A stretch of 64,000 nt of DNA from Nitrospira sp. Its GTDB lineage: Bacteria; Nitrospirota; Nitrospiria; Nitrospirales; Nitrospiraceae. The position numbers and the translations under genes are program-made. Numbering within the stretch: the stretch's first letter is position 1; every line of letters starts with the position of its first letter. Positions 18,669 through 26,728 of the stretch are shown piece by piece. The stretch lies in assembly GCA_030653545.1 (NCBI GenBank), contig JAURZE010000026.1:186001-250000 (forward strand). The letters run 5' to 3'. The notes beneath the pieces are model-generated. The model was not told where the DNA came from, did not search any database, and saw only the letters and a program-made list of their open reading frames with translations.

Positions 18669-18936
18669 GACCATCCTCCCATTCAAAACAAATTCGATAT
18701 TGATCGTTGATCCTGACGCTGTGTTGCCCGACCCGATCCCGGCGTAACCGCTCAAGCCGATTTCCCGGTGGCACGGCCAACTCACTCACCACTCGCACTC
18801 GATTAATCTGATCCAGCTTCCTCCTGGCGATGCGCCAGAGCGTCCTTGGGCACACTTTTCTAGCCGCCGAAGTATCGAGGCCATCAAAAATGTTCTCCGT
18901 ACCCTGCCTTTTAAACGACCGTATCACGAGATCCAT
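18634..18936 (-). CDS. higB: HigB/RelE-type mRNA interferase toxin
   Basis: The 100-residue toxin has the RelE-fold pattern of the HigB family: MDLVIRSFK at the start, ELAVPPGNRLERL in the middle and the conserved QYRICFEWEDGHAWEVEITDYH-type C-terminus. It would cleave mRNA at the ribosome and be neutralised by the adjacent HigA. The length is normal and there is no sign of inactivation. Confidence 0.9.
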   Translation of the reverse strand: MDLVIRSFKRQGTENIFDGLDTSAARKVCPRTLWRIARRKLDQINRVRVVSELAVPPGNRLERLRRDRVGQHSVRINDQYRICFEWEDGHAWEVEITDYH

Positions 18937-18996
18937 TATAGCGACATGCGTGATAGCTCCTCAAGAGCTTCACGAGCTGTCCGCGCAGGCATAAGG

Positions 18997-19143
18997 GATA
19001 ACAGCGGACTCGACCGGCGCTACACCGTGTTCGGGGAAATCTTTCGCGGCATCGAAGTCCTGGATAAGATCGTCGCCGCCGCCCGCGACGCCGCCGACAA
19101 TCCGATTGAGCCGATCACGATGACCGTGACGGTAAAGGAATAG
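18997..19143 (+). pseudogene. orphan 3' tail of a cyclophilin gene
   Basis: These 147 bases align without gaps to 17783-17929 of the intact cyclophilin gene, from the GDNSGLDRRYTVFGE region to the stop codon. Changes are mostly synonymous or conservative (DNPLDP becomes DNPIEP), so it is the remnant of a different allele and not a recent copy. It has no N-terminal part and begins where the toxin-antitoxin segment ends. Confidence 0.85.
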
Positions 19144-19160
19144 CGTTCTCTGAACTTTAG

Positions 19161-19190
19161 TGCGCGCCTGCACGACCGTGCATCTGCGCA
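19161..19190. promoter_or_regulatory. 30-bp dyad, probable enhancer site for the dabB promoter
   Basis: TGCGC-N3-TGCACG-AC-CGTGCA-N3-GCGCA is symmetric across the whole 30 bp. Its centre is 135.5 bp upstream of the GC of the sigma-54-type promoter, a normal position for an NtrC-class upstream activating sequence. The same arrangement recurs before dabA (29964-29993). Confidence 0.7.
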
Positions 19191-19298
19191 CCCGACTTCT
19201 CCTCCTTGCAGGACACTTCCCATCAACCAACCTCCGCGGCATCACAGCGAAACATCGTTTTTCACTTTTTCATCGGGAATCAGTGCCTGGATTGAAAC

Positions 19299-19312
19299 GG
19301 TACTGTTCTTGC
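19299..19312 (+). promoter_or_regulatory. sigma-54-type promoter of dabB
   Basis: GG at 19299-19300 and GC at 19311-19312 are separated by exactly 10 bases. The context CGGTAC-N5-TTGCT matches TGGCAC-N5-TTGCW at the invariant bases. The predicted transcription start is near 19323, about 30 bases before the dabB ATG. The 11 bases TTCTTGCTGAG (19306-19316) are identical before dabA. Confidence 0.65.
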
Positions 19313-19352
19313 TGAGGCTTGAGACCAAGTCACTTTTAAGGCGTGAGGTGTC

Positions 19353-21044
19353 ATGGACTCGATACCCATACTCATCGCAATCGCGGCTCCGCTGCTCGCC
19401 AGCGTCCTGACGGTCTTATTCGGACAGCTGCTCGGCGAGCGAGTTGCGAACATCAGCATCGCCGCGTTGATCCTCTCGACCGGAACGGCGCTGCTGTCTT
19501 TCTATCAGATCCTCAATGCAGACCCGCTCGTGCTTGCCCTTCCAGGGCTGCCGGCGCTGCTGACCCCTACGATACTCGTCGATCGCCTTGCCGGAATCAT
19601 GATGGTCCTCATCAGTGTCGTGAGCTTAGTGATTCACGTCTATTCCCGGCAATATATGCAGGGCGATCCCGGCTATACCAGATTCTTCGGGCTGCTCAGC
19701 CTGCTGACCTTCGTGCTCCTGACCCTGGTCACGAGCGGGCACCTCTTGTGGCTCTTCCTTGCCTGGCACACCGTGACCTGGCTGCTCGCCACATTTATTT
19801 CCTTTAACCGCGCCAGCGCCGCGGCCCGCCGAGCGGGACGGACAACCCTGCTGGTCCAAGGATTCGGGGATATCGCGCTCCTGCTGGCGATCGTGGCGCT
19901 CTATGCAGCCTTCGGCACGCTCGACCTGACAACGTTGTTCCATGCGCTGGATGAGATGCCGAGCCGTCCGACCCTCTGGACCGGAACCCGGTTCGAACTG
20001 GATGCGATCACGACCGGCACGCTGCTGCTCGTCTTCGCGGTCATGACCAAGTCCGCACAGTTTCCGTTTCATATCTGGTTGCCCGGCACGATCGAGGCCC
20101 CGACCCCCGTTTCGGCGATGCTGCATGCCGGCATCGTGAATGCCGGAGGATTTCTGGTGAACCGCCTGGCGCCGCTGTTCGGCCAGTCTCCGACCACGCT
20201 CTATATCTTGTTCGTGGTGGGCGCGCTCACCGCCTTGATCGGCGCCTCGACCATGCTGACCCAATCGAGCATCAAACGCACACTCGCCTACTCGACCATG
20301 GGGCAGATGGGCTATATGGTTATGGAATGCGGCCTGGGCGCCTTCGCCCTCGCCATCTTTCACCTCTGCGCCCACGGTCTTTTCAAAGCCACGCTGTTTT
20401 TGAATTCAGGCGATCACATCCACAAGGCGAGAACCGAGTACAAGCTGCCCGAGCCTCGCAGGGTCAGCGACACGCCGAGGTTCTCGTTCGTGCCCTGGGG
20501 AACCGGACTCGCCATCACGCTCATTCTGCCGCTCCTGATTCTGCTGATGACCCACGGCCTGGTCCATATTTCCCTGTTCGAATCACAGAGCACCATGATC
20601 TTTCTGTTCTTCGCCTGGGTCACCTCGGCCCAGGCCATCTTCAGCCTTTACCGGCTGAACGTGGCCGCCTCCTGGAAAGTCTCGCTCATGATGCTCGCGA
20701 CCCTGACCTTCATCGTCCTCACCTATCTCTGGGCCGGGGACGCCTTTACGCACTTCCTCTATCCGGCGCCGGCCCATGTCGCCGCCTATTTCCAAGCGGC
20801 CGCCTGGCACGAGGGCCTCTTCGATGCCGTCATCGTCGCGTCAACCCTGATCATCATCGGAGTCTGGATCCTGCTCTACGGCAAGGCGCACGGCTACCAG
20901 CCGATGCTCCCCACAGGATTCACCACTCTATACACGCGCCTCTACGTGGGGTTCCTCGCCGGCCTCTATGTCGAGGATCTGCTGCGGGCCCTGCGCCCGG
21001 GGCTCAAACCGTTACGTGCGGCATCTCGTCGGCCGCCCGGCTGA
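19353..21044 (+). CDS. dabB: DabB, NuoL/ND5-like membrane subunit of the DAB inorganic carbon pump
   Basis: The 563-residue protein is an antiporter-like ND5/MrpA-type membrane protein with about 13-14 helices. The signature HIWLPGTIEAPTPVSAML-HAGIVNAGGFL carries the conserved glutamate and histidines of the proton path. With dabA (30146-33412) in the same locus, it is best called DabB, which couples cation flux to CO2/bicarbonate uptake; a complex I subunit is unlikely because no other nuo genes are present. It is the first gene of a probable operon with the PII-like gene. Confidence 0.85.
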   Translation: MDSIPILIAIAAPLLASVLTVLFGQLLGERVANISIAALILSTGTALLSFYQILNADPLVLALPGLPALLTPTILVDRLAGIMMVLISVVSLVIHVYSRQYMQGDPGYTRFFGLLSLLTFVLLTLVTSGHLLWLFLAWHTVTWLLATFISFNRASAAARRAGRTTLLVQGFGDIALLLAIVALYAAFGTLDLTTLFHALDEMPSRPTLWTGTRFELDAITTGTLLLVFAVMTKSAQFPFHIWLPGTIEAPTPVSAMLHAGIVNAGGFLVNRLAPLFGQSPTTLYILFVVGALTALIGASTMLTQSSIKRTLAYSTMGQMGYMVMECGLGAFALAIFHLCAHGLFKATLFLNSGDHIHKARTEYKLPEPRRVSDTPRFSFVPWGTGLAITLILPLLILLMTHGLVHISLFESQSTMIFLFFAWVTSAQAIFSLYRLNVAASWKVSLMMLATLTFIVLTYLWAGDAFTHFLYPAPAHVAAYFQAAAWHEGLFDAVIVASTLIIIGVWILLYGKAHGYQPMLPTGFTTLYTRLYVGFLAGLYVEDLLRALRPGLKPLRAASRRPPG

Positions 21045-21148
21045 CAGAAAAGATTACAAGATTCGAACGGGACATCACCGGCAGATCGAGCGCCGGTGTA
21101 GACAAGCAAGATGAACATGCGACAGTTTGAACCGAGGAGGAAATCACC

Positions 21149-21478
21149 ATGAGAGGCCTGACACTGCATCCGATGAAAGAAATCAAGATCATCGTGCAAG
21201 GCGACCAGTTGAAGTTTATCACCGAGCTGTTGGACCGGACCGGAGCCACCGGTTATACGATCATCAACAATATCTCTGGCAAGGGCCATCACGGCTTTCA
21301 CGAGGGGCATCTGCTGTTCAACGACACCAGCAGCCAGGTGATGGTGTTCACCGTCGTACCCGAAGACAAGGTGGAACCGATTCTGGCCGGCCTGGGCCCG
21401 CTCTTCAATCGGCATTCCGGCGCCATGTTCGTGACCGACGTGGCGGTCAGCCGGCGGGACCATTTTGCATCCAAGTGA
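21149..21478 (+). CDS. PII-like signalling protein of the inorganic-carbon locus
   Basis: The 109-residue protein has a PII-like ferredoxin fold: MKEIKIIVQGDQLKFITELLDRTGATGYTI at the start and FVTDVAV near the end. The T-loop is short and histidine-rich (GKGHHGFHEGH) and lacks the uridylylated tyrosine of GlnB, so it is not a classical nitrogen regulator. PII-like proteins of this type often sit beside bicarbonate transporters and control them by binding nucleotides. GGAGG precedes the ATG, and it lies 104 bp after dabB. Confidence 0.8.
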   Translation: MRGLTLHPMKEIKIIVQGDQLKFITELLDRTGATGYTIINNISGKGHHGFHEGHLLFNDTSSQVMVFTVVPEDKVEPILAGLGPLFNRHSGAMFVTDVAVSRRDHFASK

Positions 21479-21511
21479 GCCGACCGTTCGGCCGGAATCT
21501 CTCCCCTTCTC

Positions 21512-21541
21512 TCGACGGCTTCCTATTCGACTCGGTATACT
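21512..21541 (+). promoter_or_regulatory. possible sigma-70 promoter for the kinase/regulator pair
   Basis: TCGACG (21512-21517) and TATACT (21536-21541) are separated by 18 bases, about 60 bp before the kinase start. This would allow the sensor pair to be made independently of the sigma-54 promoter it is thought to control. Confidence 0.4.
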
Positions 21542-21600
21542 GTGGCGGCACGTGACCGGGTCCGATACTTACCCCAAGCCCGATTCGTAGGTAGCTCGAT

Positions 21601-23589
21601 ATGCCGCCCGCACAATCCGGCAGTTCCCGCGAACCTGCCGTAGCAAAACCGGAAGTCGCCGCCGCTGAAATCCTGGCATGGGTCAGCGACTGCATCGAGG
21701 GTGGGCTCTGTCTGATCGCGCGCGGCATATTGATTTTCGAAAATGCGCAATTCGGCGAATTGGTGGAAACCCCGGCCAAGGAAGACCTTGCTCCATCGAA
21801 GTCCGGCGGCTCCATGCGAGCACGGCTATTCGCCGACGCGCTCGCATGGAACAAGGAGTCGCTGGGGACTCGCGGGACCAGGACCTATCACCTGACCCAT
21901 CGTGACGGACAGCCACTGATTTATGACTGCCGATTCAACGTGGTCCCCTACCACGGAGATACCGGCGTGCTCCTCGTCCTGCAGAACGTGACGGAGCGGA
22001 CCGTCCTCGAGCATGAAGCCTCCCAGGTCGCCCGATTTCAAACGGTGCTGGCCCGCATTGGAACCCTGGCCGTCAGCGACGCCTCGGCTCAAGACCTCAT
22101 GAACGAGGCCGTGCGACATACGGCACAAGCGCTGGGCGTCGAGCTCTGCAAGATCCTGATCGCGAGGGAGTCCGACGATCACCTCGCCGTCGTGGCGGGG
22201 ATCGGCCTCGAAGAGGAGCTGATCGGCAAACTGACGATCGAAGGCGGCACGCATTCACAGGCCGGCTTTGCCATTCGCGAGCGCGTGCCCGTGGTCGTGC
22301 GGGACCTCCGGAATGAAACCCGGTTTACCCCTTCGAAGCTCCTCACCGAACATGGCGGCGTCGCCGGCATGTGCGTCCCCATGCTCGTCGAGGACCGCGT
22401 CTACGGCGTCATGACGGCTCATTCGAAACAGGTCAGAGACTTCACCGGCAAAGAACAGGAATTCCTCTGCGCCGTTGCGAACACGGTTGCCACGGTCCTG
22501 GAACGGCGGCGGCGGGCCGACACGCAGCGGGATCTCTATCACCGGCTCTTCATGTCCGCGCAGGACGGCATCATGCTCACCGACACCGACGGCCGCATCC
22601 TGGAATGGAATCCCGCGCTCGAACGGATGACGGGCTGGCGTCGCGAAGAGGCCCTCGGGCAGCGTCCCGGCATCTTGAAATCCGGCAAACATGCGCCGGA
22701 GTTCTACGATCGACTCTGGCAAGCGATTCGCGCAGGCCAGGCGTTCGCCGACCGCTTTGTCAACCGGCGCAAAGACGGGTCCGAATTTCTGGTCTGGGAA
22801 AGCGTCAGCCCCGTGAAAGACCGGGACGGCACCACCCAATTCTATATGGCCATCCTCACCGACTTGAGCGAACGGGAACAGATGCTGGAAGCGCTGCGCC
22901 ATACCGAACAGGTCAAGCTCGTCGGACAATTGGCCGGAGGGATCTTGCATGAAGTACGCAACCCCCTGATCGGCCTCGGCAGCCTCGCCACCCATCTGGC
23001 CGAGCAGAACCAGCTCCCCCAGTCCGCCAGAGACCGCTGCCGTCTTATCGCGCGCGAGGCGGCGCGGATCGACGAACTGCTCGAATCGCACCTGGGACAG
23101 CTGCGGCCGCGGCCGTTCGATCTCCGGCCCTGCGATCTGCCCTCGCTCATCGACGACACGCTGGCCCTGCTCCGTCCCAATCTGTCCAAGCAGCGCATCG
23201 CCGTCCGGAAGACGATTGCGAATAACCTGCCGATGGTCGAGGCCTCGCGCGCCCATCTTCAGCAAGTGTGTCTGAACATCACGATGAATGCGATCGACGC
23301 CATGCCGGACGGAGGCGAGCTGGAGATCACGATCGGGCCTGAAACCAAGCGCGGCGCCGGGGTGCTCCTCCGCTTCTCGGACACCGGCAAGGGCATCGCC
23401 CCGGACAACTTACAGCGGATTTTCGAACCCTTCTTCACCAACGGCAAGGCCAAGGGCGTCGGGCTCGGGCTGACGATCACGCATGACATCGTCGAGCGCC
23501 ATGGCGGGCAGCTGTCCATCAGCAGCCCGCCTGGCAGCGGCGCCGTGGTCGATGTATGGCTGCCCGTTGGAACACGAGGCCTCGCATGA
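21601..23589 (+). CDS. PAS-GAF-PAS sensor histidine kinase
   Basis: The 662-residue soluble kinase has an N-terminal PAS-like region (about 25-135), a GAF domain (about 150-300), a PAS domain with WNPALERMTGWRREE (about 315-430), a HisKA helix with the phospho-accepting H in GGILHEVRNP (about residue 450), and an HATPase_c domain with DTGKGIAPDNL and GVGLGLTI. It has no membrane helices, so it senses a cytoplasmic signal. Its stop overlaps the start of the NtrC-type regulator by 4 bp. I infer that it controls the surrounding carbon-uptake genes. Confidence 0.88.
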   Translation: MPPAQSGSSREPAVAKPEVAAAEILAWVSDCIEGGLCLIARGILIFENAQFGELVETPAKEDLAPSKSGGSMRARLFADALAWNKESLGTRGTRTYHLTHRDGQPLIYDCRFNVVPYHGDTGVLLVLQNVTERTVLEHEASQVARFQTVLARIGTLAVSDASAQDLMNEAVRHTAQALGVELCKILIARESDDHLAVVAGIGLEEELIGKLTIEGGTHSQAGFAIRERVPVVVRDLRNETRFTPSKLLTEHGGVAGMCVPMLVEDRVYGVMTAHSKQVRDFTGKEQEFLCAVANTVATVLERRRRADTQRDLYHRLFMSAQDGIMLTDTDGRILEWNPALERMTGWRREEALGQRPGILKSGKHAPEFYDRLWQAIRAGQAFADRFVNRRKDGSEFLVWESVSPVKDRDGTTQFYMAILTDLSEREQMLEALRHTEQVKLVGQLAGGILHEVRNPLIGLGSLATHLAEQNQLPQSARDRCRLIAREAARIDELLESHLGQLRPRPFDLRPCDLPSLIDDTLALLRPNLSKQRIAVRKTIANNLPMVEASRAHLQQVCLNITMNAIDAMPDGGELEITIGPETKRGAGVLLRFSDTGKGIAPDNLQRIFEPFFTNGKAKGVGLGLTITHDIVERHGGQLSISSPPGSGAVVDVWLPVGTRGLA

Positions 23590-24986
23590 CCTGGCAACTC
23601 TTACTGGTAGAAGACGAACCCTCGGTGCGCGAGGCCTTTGCCCTCCGGCTGAGCGATCAGGGCTATATCGTGCAAACCGCCGGCTCCGGAGAAGAGGCGT
23701 TCGCCCTGCTGCGCTCGTTTGAACCGGACATCCTCATTCTCGACCTGGTCATGCCGAACCTCTCGGGGCTCGATGTGCTGGCCCGGGTCAAACAGACATC
23801 CCCCCATCTGCTGGTCATTCTCTTGACGGCGAGGGGAACGGTCAAGGATGCCGTGGAGGCAACCAAGCTCGGCGCCTTCGACTTCGTCGCCAAGTCTATC
23901 GATATGGAAGACTTGCAGCATGCGCTCCGCCGCGCCACCGAACTGCTCACCCTGCAACGCCAGGTCCGGTTACAGAGCGGACAGGACGCGGAACGGTATG
24001 CGCTGGATCGGATTATCGCCAGGAGCCCCGTTACCCAGGCCTTCCTGAGTCAGCTCCGGGAACTGGCCAACACCGACCGGGTCACCGTGCTGCTCCAGGG
24101 CGAGACCGGCACCGGCAAGCAGTATATGAGCCGCGTGATTCACTACAACAGCGCCAGGGGACAGAAGCCCTGCATCGAGGTGGACTGTCCGTCGATCCCC
24201 CGCGAGCTGTTCGAAAGCGAATTGTTCGGGCATGAAAAAGGATCATTCACCGGCGCCCTGGGACGAAAGGCCGGATTGATCGAGATGGCCGAAGGCGGAA
24301 CGGTCCTCTTCGACGAGATCGGCGACCTGCCGCTCCCGTTACAGGCCAAGCTGCTCCGCGTCATCGAAGAACGGACCCTGCGCCGCGTCGGTGGGTCGGC
24401 GACCATCCCCGTGGATGTCCGGTTCATGGCGGCCACCAACCGCAATCTCAAAGAGGCCGTGGCCAAAGGCGAGTTCCGCGAGGATCTCTACTTCAGATTG
24501 AACGTCGTCACGTTGACCGTCCCGCCGCTGCGCGAACGCGGGGAAGACATCATCCCCCTCGCCGAACAATTCATGGCCCGCTCCGCCGTCGCCCTCAAAA
24601 AGCCGGTGCGCATGATCGGAGAGAGCGGCAAGGCAGTCCTGCGCCGCTATGCCTTTCCCGGTAACGTTCGCGAATTGGGCAACCTCATCGAGCGGGCCGT
24701 GCTGTTCTGCCCCGGCGATTCGCTCGAAGCCGGGAATTTTCCAGCCGATGTGCAAGCCGAGCATTCCGCGAGTCCCCGCACGAGGCCCCTCCACGCGCCG
24801 GAAGCCCCCGCGCCGGACGACCCGAACAACGTGCACCTGACGTTTCGACTCGGTGAACAGTCTCTCTCGGATTTGGAAGACCGCATCATCGCCGAAGTCC
24901 TTCGGCGTTCCGACGGCAACAAAACCCTTGCGGCCAAACACCTCGGCATCACCCGCTGGATGCTGGACCGGCGCCGGAAACCGTAG
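23586..24986 (+). CDS. NtrC-type sigma-54-dependent response regulator
   Basis: The 466-residue regulator has a receiver domain (about 1-120, phospho-acceptor in LILDLVMPN), an AAA+ domain with Walker A GETGTGKQ, the sigma-54 contact loop GSFTGA, Walker B VLFDEIGD and the arginine-finger region FREDLYFRLN, and a C-terminal Fis-type helix-turn-helix (NKTLAAKHLGITRWMLDRR). The GSFTGA variant keeps the key residues. I chose the ATG at 23586, which overlaps the kinase stop (ATGA). It is the prime candidate to bind the dyads before dabB and dabA. Confidence 0.92.
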   Translation: MTWQLLLVEDEPSVREAFALRLSDQGYIVQTAGSGEEAFALLRSFEPDILILDLVMPNLSGLDVLARVKQTSPHLLVILLTARGTVKDAVEATKLGAFDFVAKSIDMEDLQHALRRATELLTLQRQVRLQSGQDAERYALDRIIARSPVTQAFLSQLRELANTDRVTVLLQGETGTGKQYMSRVIHYNSARGQKPCIEVDCPSIPRELFESELFGHEKGSFTGALGRKAGLIEMAEGGTVLFDEIGDLPLPLQAKLLRVIEERTLRRVGGSATIPVDVRFMAATNRNLKEAVAKGEFREDLYFRLNVVTLTVPPLRERGEDIIPLAEQFMARSAVALKKPVRMIGESGKAVLRRYAFPGNVRELGNLIERAVLFCPGDSLEAGNFPADVQAEHSASPRTRPLHAPEAPAPDDPNNVHLTFRLGEQSLSDLEDRIIAEVLRRSDGNKTLAAKHLGITRWMLDRRRKP

Positions 24987-25020
24987 CTCCACCAGAAGCT
25001 GAGCGCTGGCGCACTGCATC

Positions 25021-25055
25021 GCCAATCCAACCGTGCACGCACGCACCTGATAGCA
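25021..25055. promoter_or_regulatory. partial copy of the dab enhancer element
   Basis: GCCAATCCA-ACCGTGCAC (25021-25038) matches GCCAATCCATACCGTGCAC before dabA (29950-29968) except for one missing T. The following TGCAC half-site is only partly kept (CGCACC) and the right half is degenerate. Its centre is about 116 bp from the putative -12 element, some two helical turns closer than at dabB and dabA. Confidence 0.5.
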
Positions 25056-25151
25056 GATATCGCTATCTCCATTTCAAGCCATAGAGAGCCGCACCCCTCA
25101 ATTTCCTATGAAATCACACACCACCGGACGACCTGACCGCCATGAAAATCG

Positions 25152-25165
25152 GGACCGGCGATTGC
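25152..25165 (+). promoter_or_regulatory. weak sigma-54-type promoter candidate
   Basis: GG (25152-25153), ten bases, GC (25164-25165), in the context GGGACC-N5-ATTGCA. It keeps the invariant dinucleotides and the TTGCA box but is poorer at -24. The predicted start is near 25176, giving a leader of about 77 bases before the ATG at 25253. Confidence 0.4.
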
Positions 25166-25252
25166 ATTGATCCGGCATCGACGCGCCAAGCGCAACGATA
25201 AAGAGCCGATGCGCTCTCAGCGACACGGCACGAGTCCAATCTGGAGGCCGCG

Positions 25253-26242
25253 ATGAATCTGAGGCTCACAATTCTCGTCTTGACCCTAATCGGCCTGCTC
25301 GTCCACCGCCCGGAATCCGAAGCCGCCCCCCAGGGCCATCCGGCGCCACAGCCCTCCGCAGCAGCGGATCATGTGATCCTATTCGTCCTGGAAGGGGTTG
25401 ACCGGCAATCCTTGAAGACCGGACCGATGCCTGCCCTGTCGCGTCTGGCCAAGGAAGGAGCCGCGACCTGGTCGGCCGGTACGGTCACATCCTCAAGCCG
25501 TCTCCCCGCAATGGCCTCGCTCCTCACCGGACTTCCCGTGGAGAAGCACGGCATTACCTGGGACACCTTTGAATTCAGCCGGGGATACCCACGCCCCCCG
25601 ACAATCTTCGATTACCTCGATCTCAGTGGGGGACGGGACAGCGCCATCTTCTTCATGGACGAGTCGCTCTACCAGCTGGCAAAACCGGAACCCTACACCG
25701 ACTATCAGGTGTGCGGACCGCTCAAACCGGAATGCAGCCCGGATCGGCTGGTGTCCTACATCAAGCAGTACATCAGGAAGGCGGACAGCGGACAAGGGTA
25801 CGGGCATGCGATTCTGGCCCTGCCGCACCTCCTCGTGGTGCACCTGCCGGACGGGGCTCGTGCCGGCATCGAACACGGCTGGTCTTCGGGGTCCTATCGC
25901 ACCGCGCTCCGGTCGGTCGATCAGGCGATGGAGTCGGTCCTGACGATTTTTAAAAACCACGGACTGCTCACACGCACCACGGTATTCGTCACGTCGTTGA
26001 GCGGGACCGGCGCGGCTCCAGGACAATCGACGACGGCCTCAACGCTCGTCCCGTGGATTGCCTCCGGAGCCGGGATCAAGCACGGACATGCGATTCACCA
26101 GCCCGTCTCGATCGTCGATACCGGCGCCACGGTGCTGCGAGCCTTGCGACTTGAGACACATACCGAATGGGACAGCCGCGCGGTCGAAGAAATCTTTCGC
26201 GACGCACCCGGCGTCGCCACGATTGCGACGAAAGGACGATAG
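25253..26242 (+). CDS. exported alkaline-phosphatase-superfamily protein
   Basis: The 329-residue protein has a signal peptide (about 1-25) and the N-terminal core of the type I phosphodiesterase/sulfatase fold: LFVLEGVDRQSL, then MPALSRLAKEGA, SSRLPAMASLLTGL with the likely S/T nucleophile region, and GITWDT. The first metal ligand, usually Asp, appears as Glu (LEGVD), and the C-terminal D-x-G-A-T segment is present (VDTGATVL). It may be an active hydrolase of phosphate or sulfate esters or a degenerate one. GGAGG precedes the ATG, and it starts an operon of four. Confidence 0.7.
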   Translation: MNLRLTILVLTLIGLLVHRPESEAAPQGHPAPQPSAAADHVILFVLEGVDRQSLKTGPMPALSRLAKEGAATWSAGTVTSSSRLPAMASLLTGLPVEKHGITWDTFEFSRGYPRPPTIFDYLDLSGGRDSAIFFMDESLYQLAKPEPYTDYQVCGPLKPECSPDRLVSYIKQYIRKADSGQGYGHAILALPHLLVVHLPDGARAGIEHGWSSGSYRTALRSVDQAMESVLTIFKNHGLLTRTTVFVTSLSGTGAAPGQSTTASTLVPWIASGAGIKHGHAIHQPVSIVDTGATVLRALRLETHTEWDSRAVEEIFRDAPGVATIATKGR

Positions 26243-26248
26243 GCGCCT

Positions 26249-26710
26249 ATGACTGCATTCCTACACAAACGGTCCATCAGGGAAACCACCGCGCTGGTGG
26301 CCGGCATCCTCACCAGCCTGCTGGTCTGTGCCGACTGGGGAATTCCGGCAAAGGCGGAACCACCCGAGACGGCCGAACAAAAGTATGCCATTACGATCGA
26401 TGCCACGGCGATCGTATCGCAAAGCTGGTGGCACGTGCCGGGCGCGACCCCGTCCATCTGGACGTCCGACATTGAAACGTCCGACGCCTATCGGACGACG
26501 GATGCCCGGGTGCTTCAGCTAAAACCGGGCCGATACAAATTTATCAGCTTCACCTTCGATTTCCCCTTTGACGTTACGCCGGCGGGTATGGTGGACTATG
26601 CGCCGGCGCTCAATCAATGCGTGGATGGACGGGGCACGCCAACCCTGATCGTGCGCTGCAAGCGGACCTACCCTCACGGGGGGAAGCCGGAGTACTCACT
26701 CGCTCCATAA
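26249..26710 (+). CDS. exported protein of unknown function
   Basis: The 153-residue protein has a signal peptide ending near AKA-EPP. The mature part is beta-rich and tryptophan-bearing (SQSWWHVPG), with two cysteines (NQCVDG, VRCKRT) that could form a disulfide. No family is recognised. It lies 6 bp after the phosphatase-like gene and 18 bp before the next, so it is clearly part of this operon. Confidence 0.6.
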   Translation: MTAFLHKRSIRETTALVAGILTSLLVCADWGIPAKAEPPETAEQKYAITIDATAIVSQSWWHVPGATPSIWTSDIETSDAYRTTDARVLQLKPGRYKFISFTFDFPFDVTPAGMVDYAPALNQCVDGRGTPTLIVRCKRTYPHGGKPEYSLAP

Positions 26711-26728
26711 GGAAAGAATCGAGGCGCT

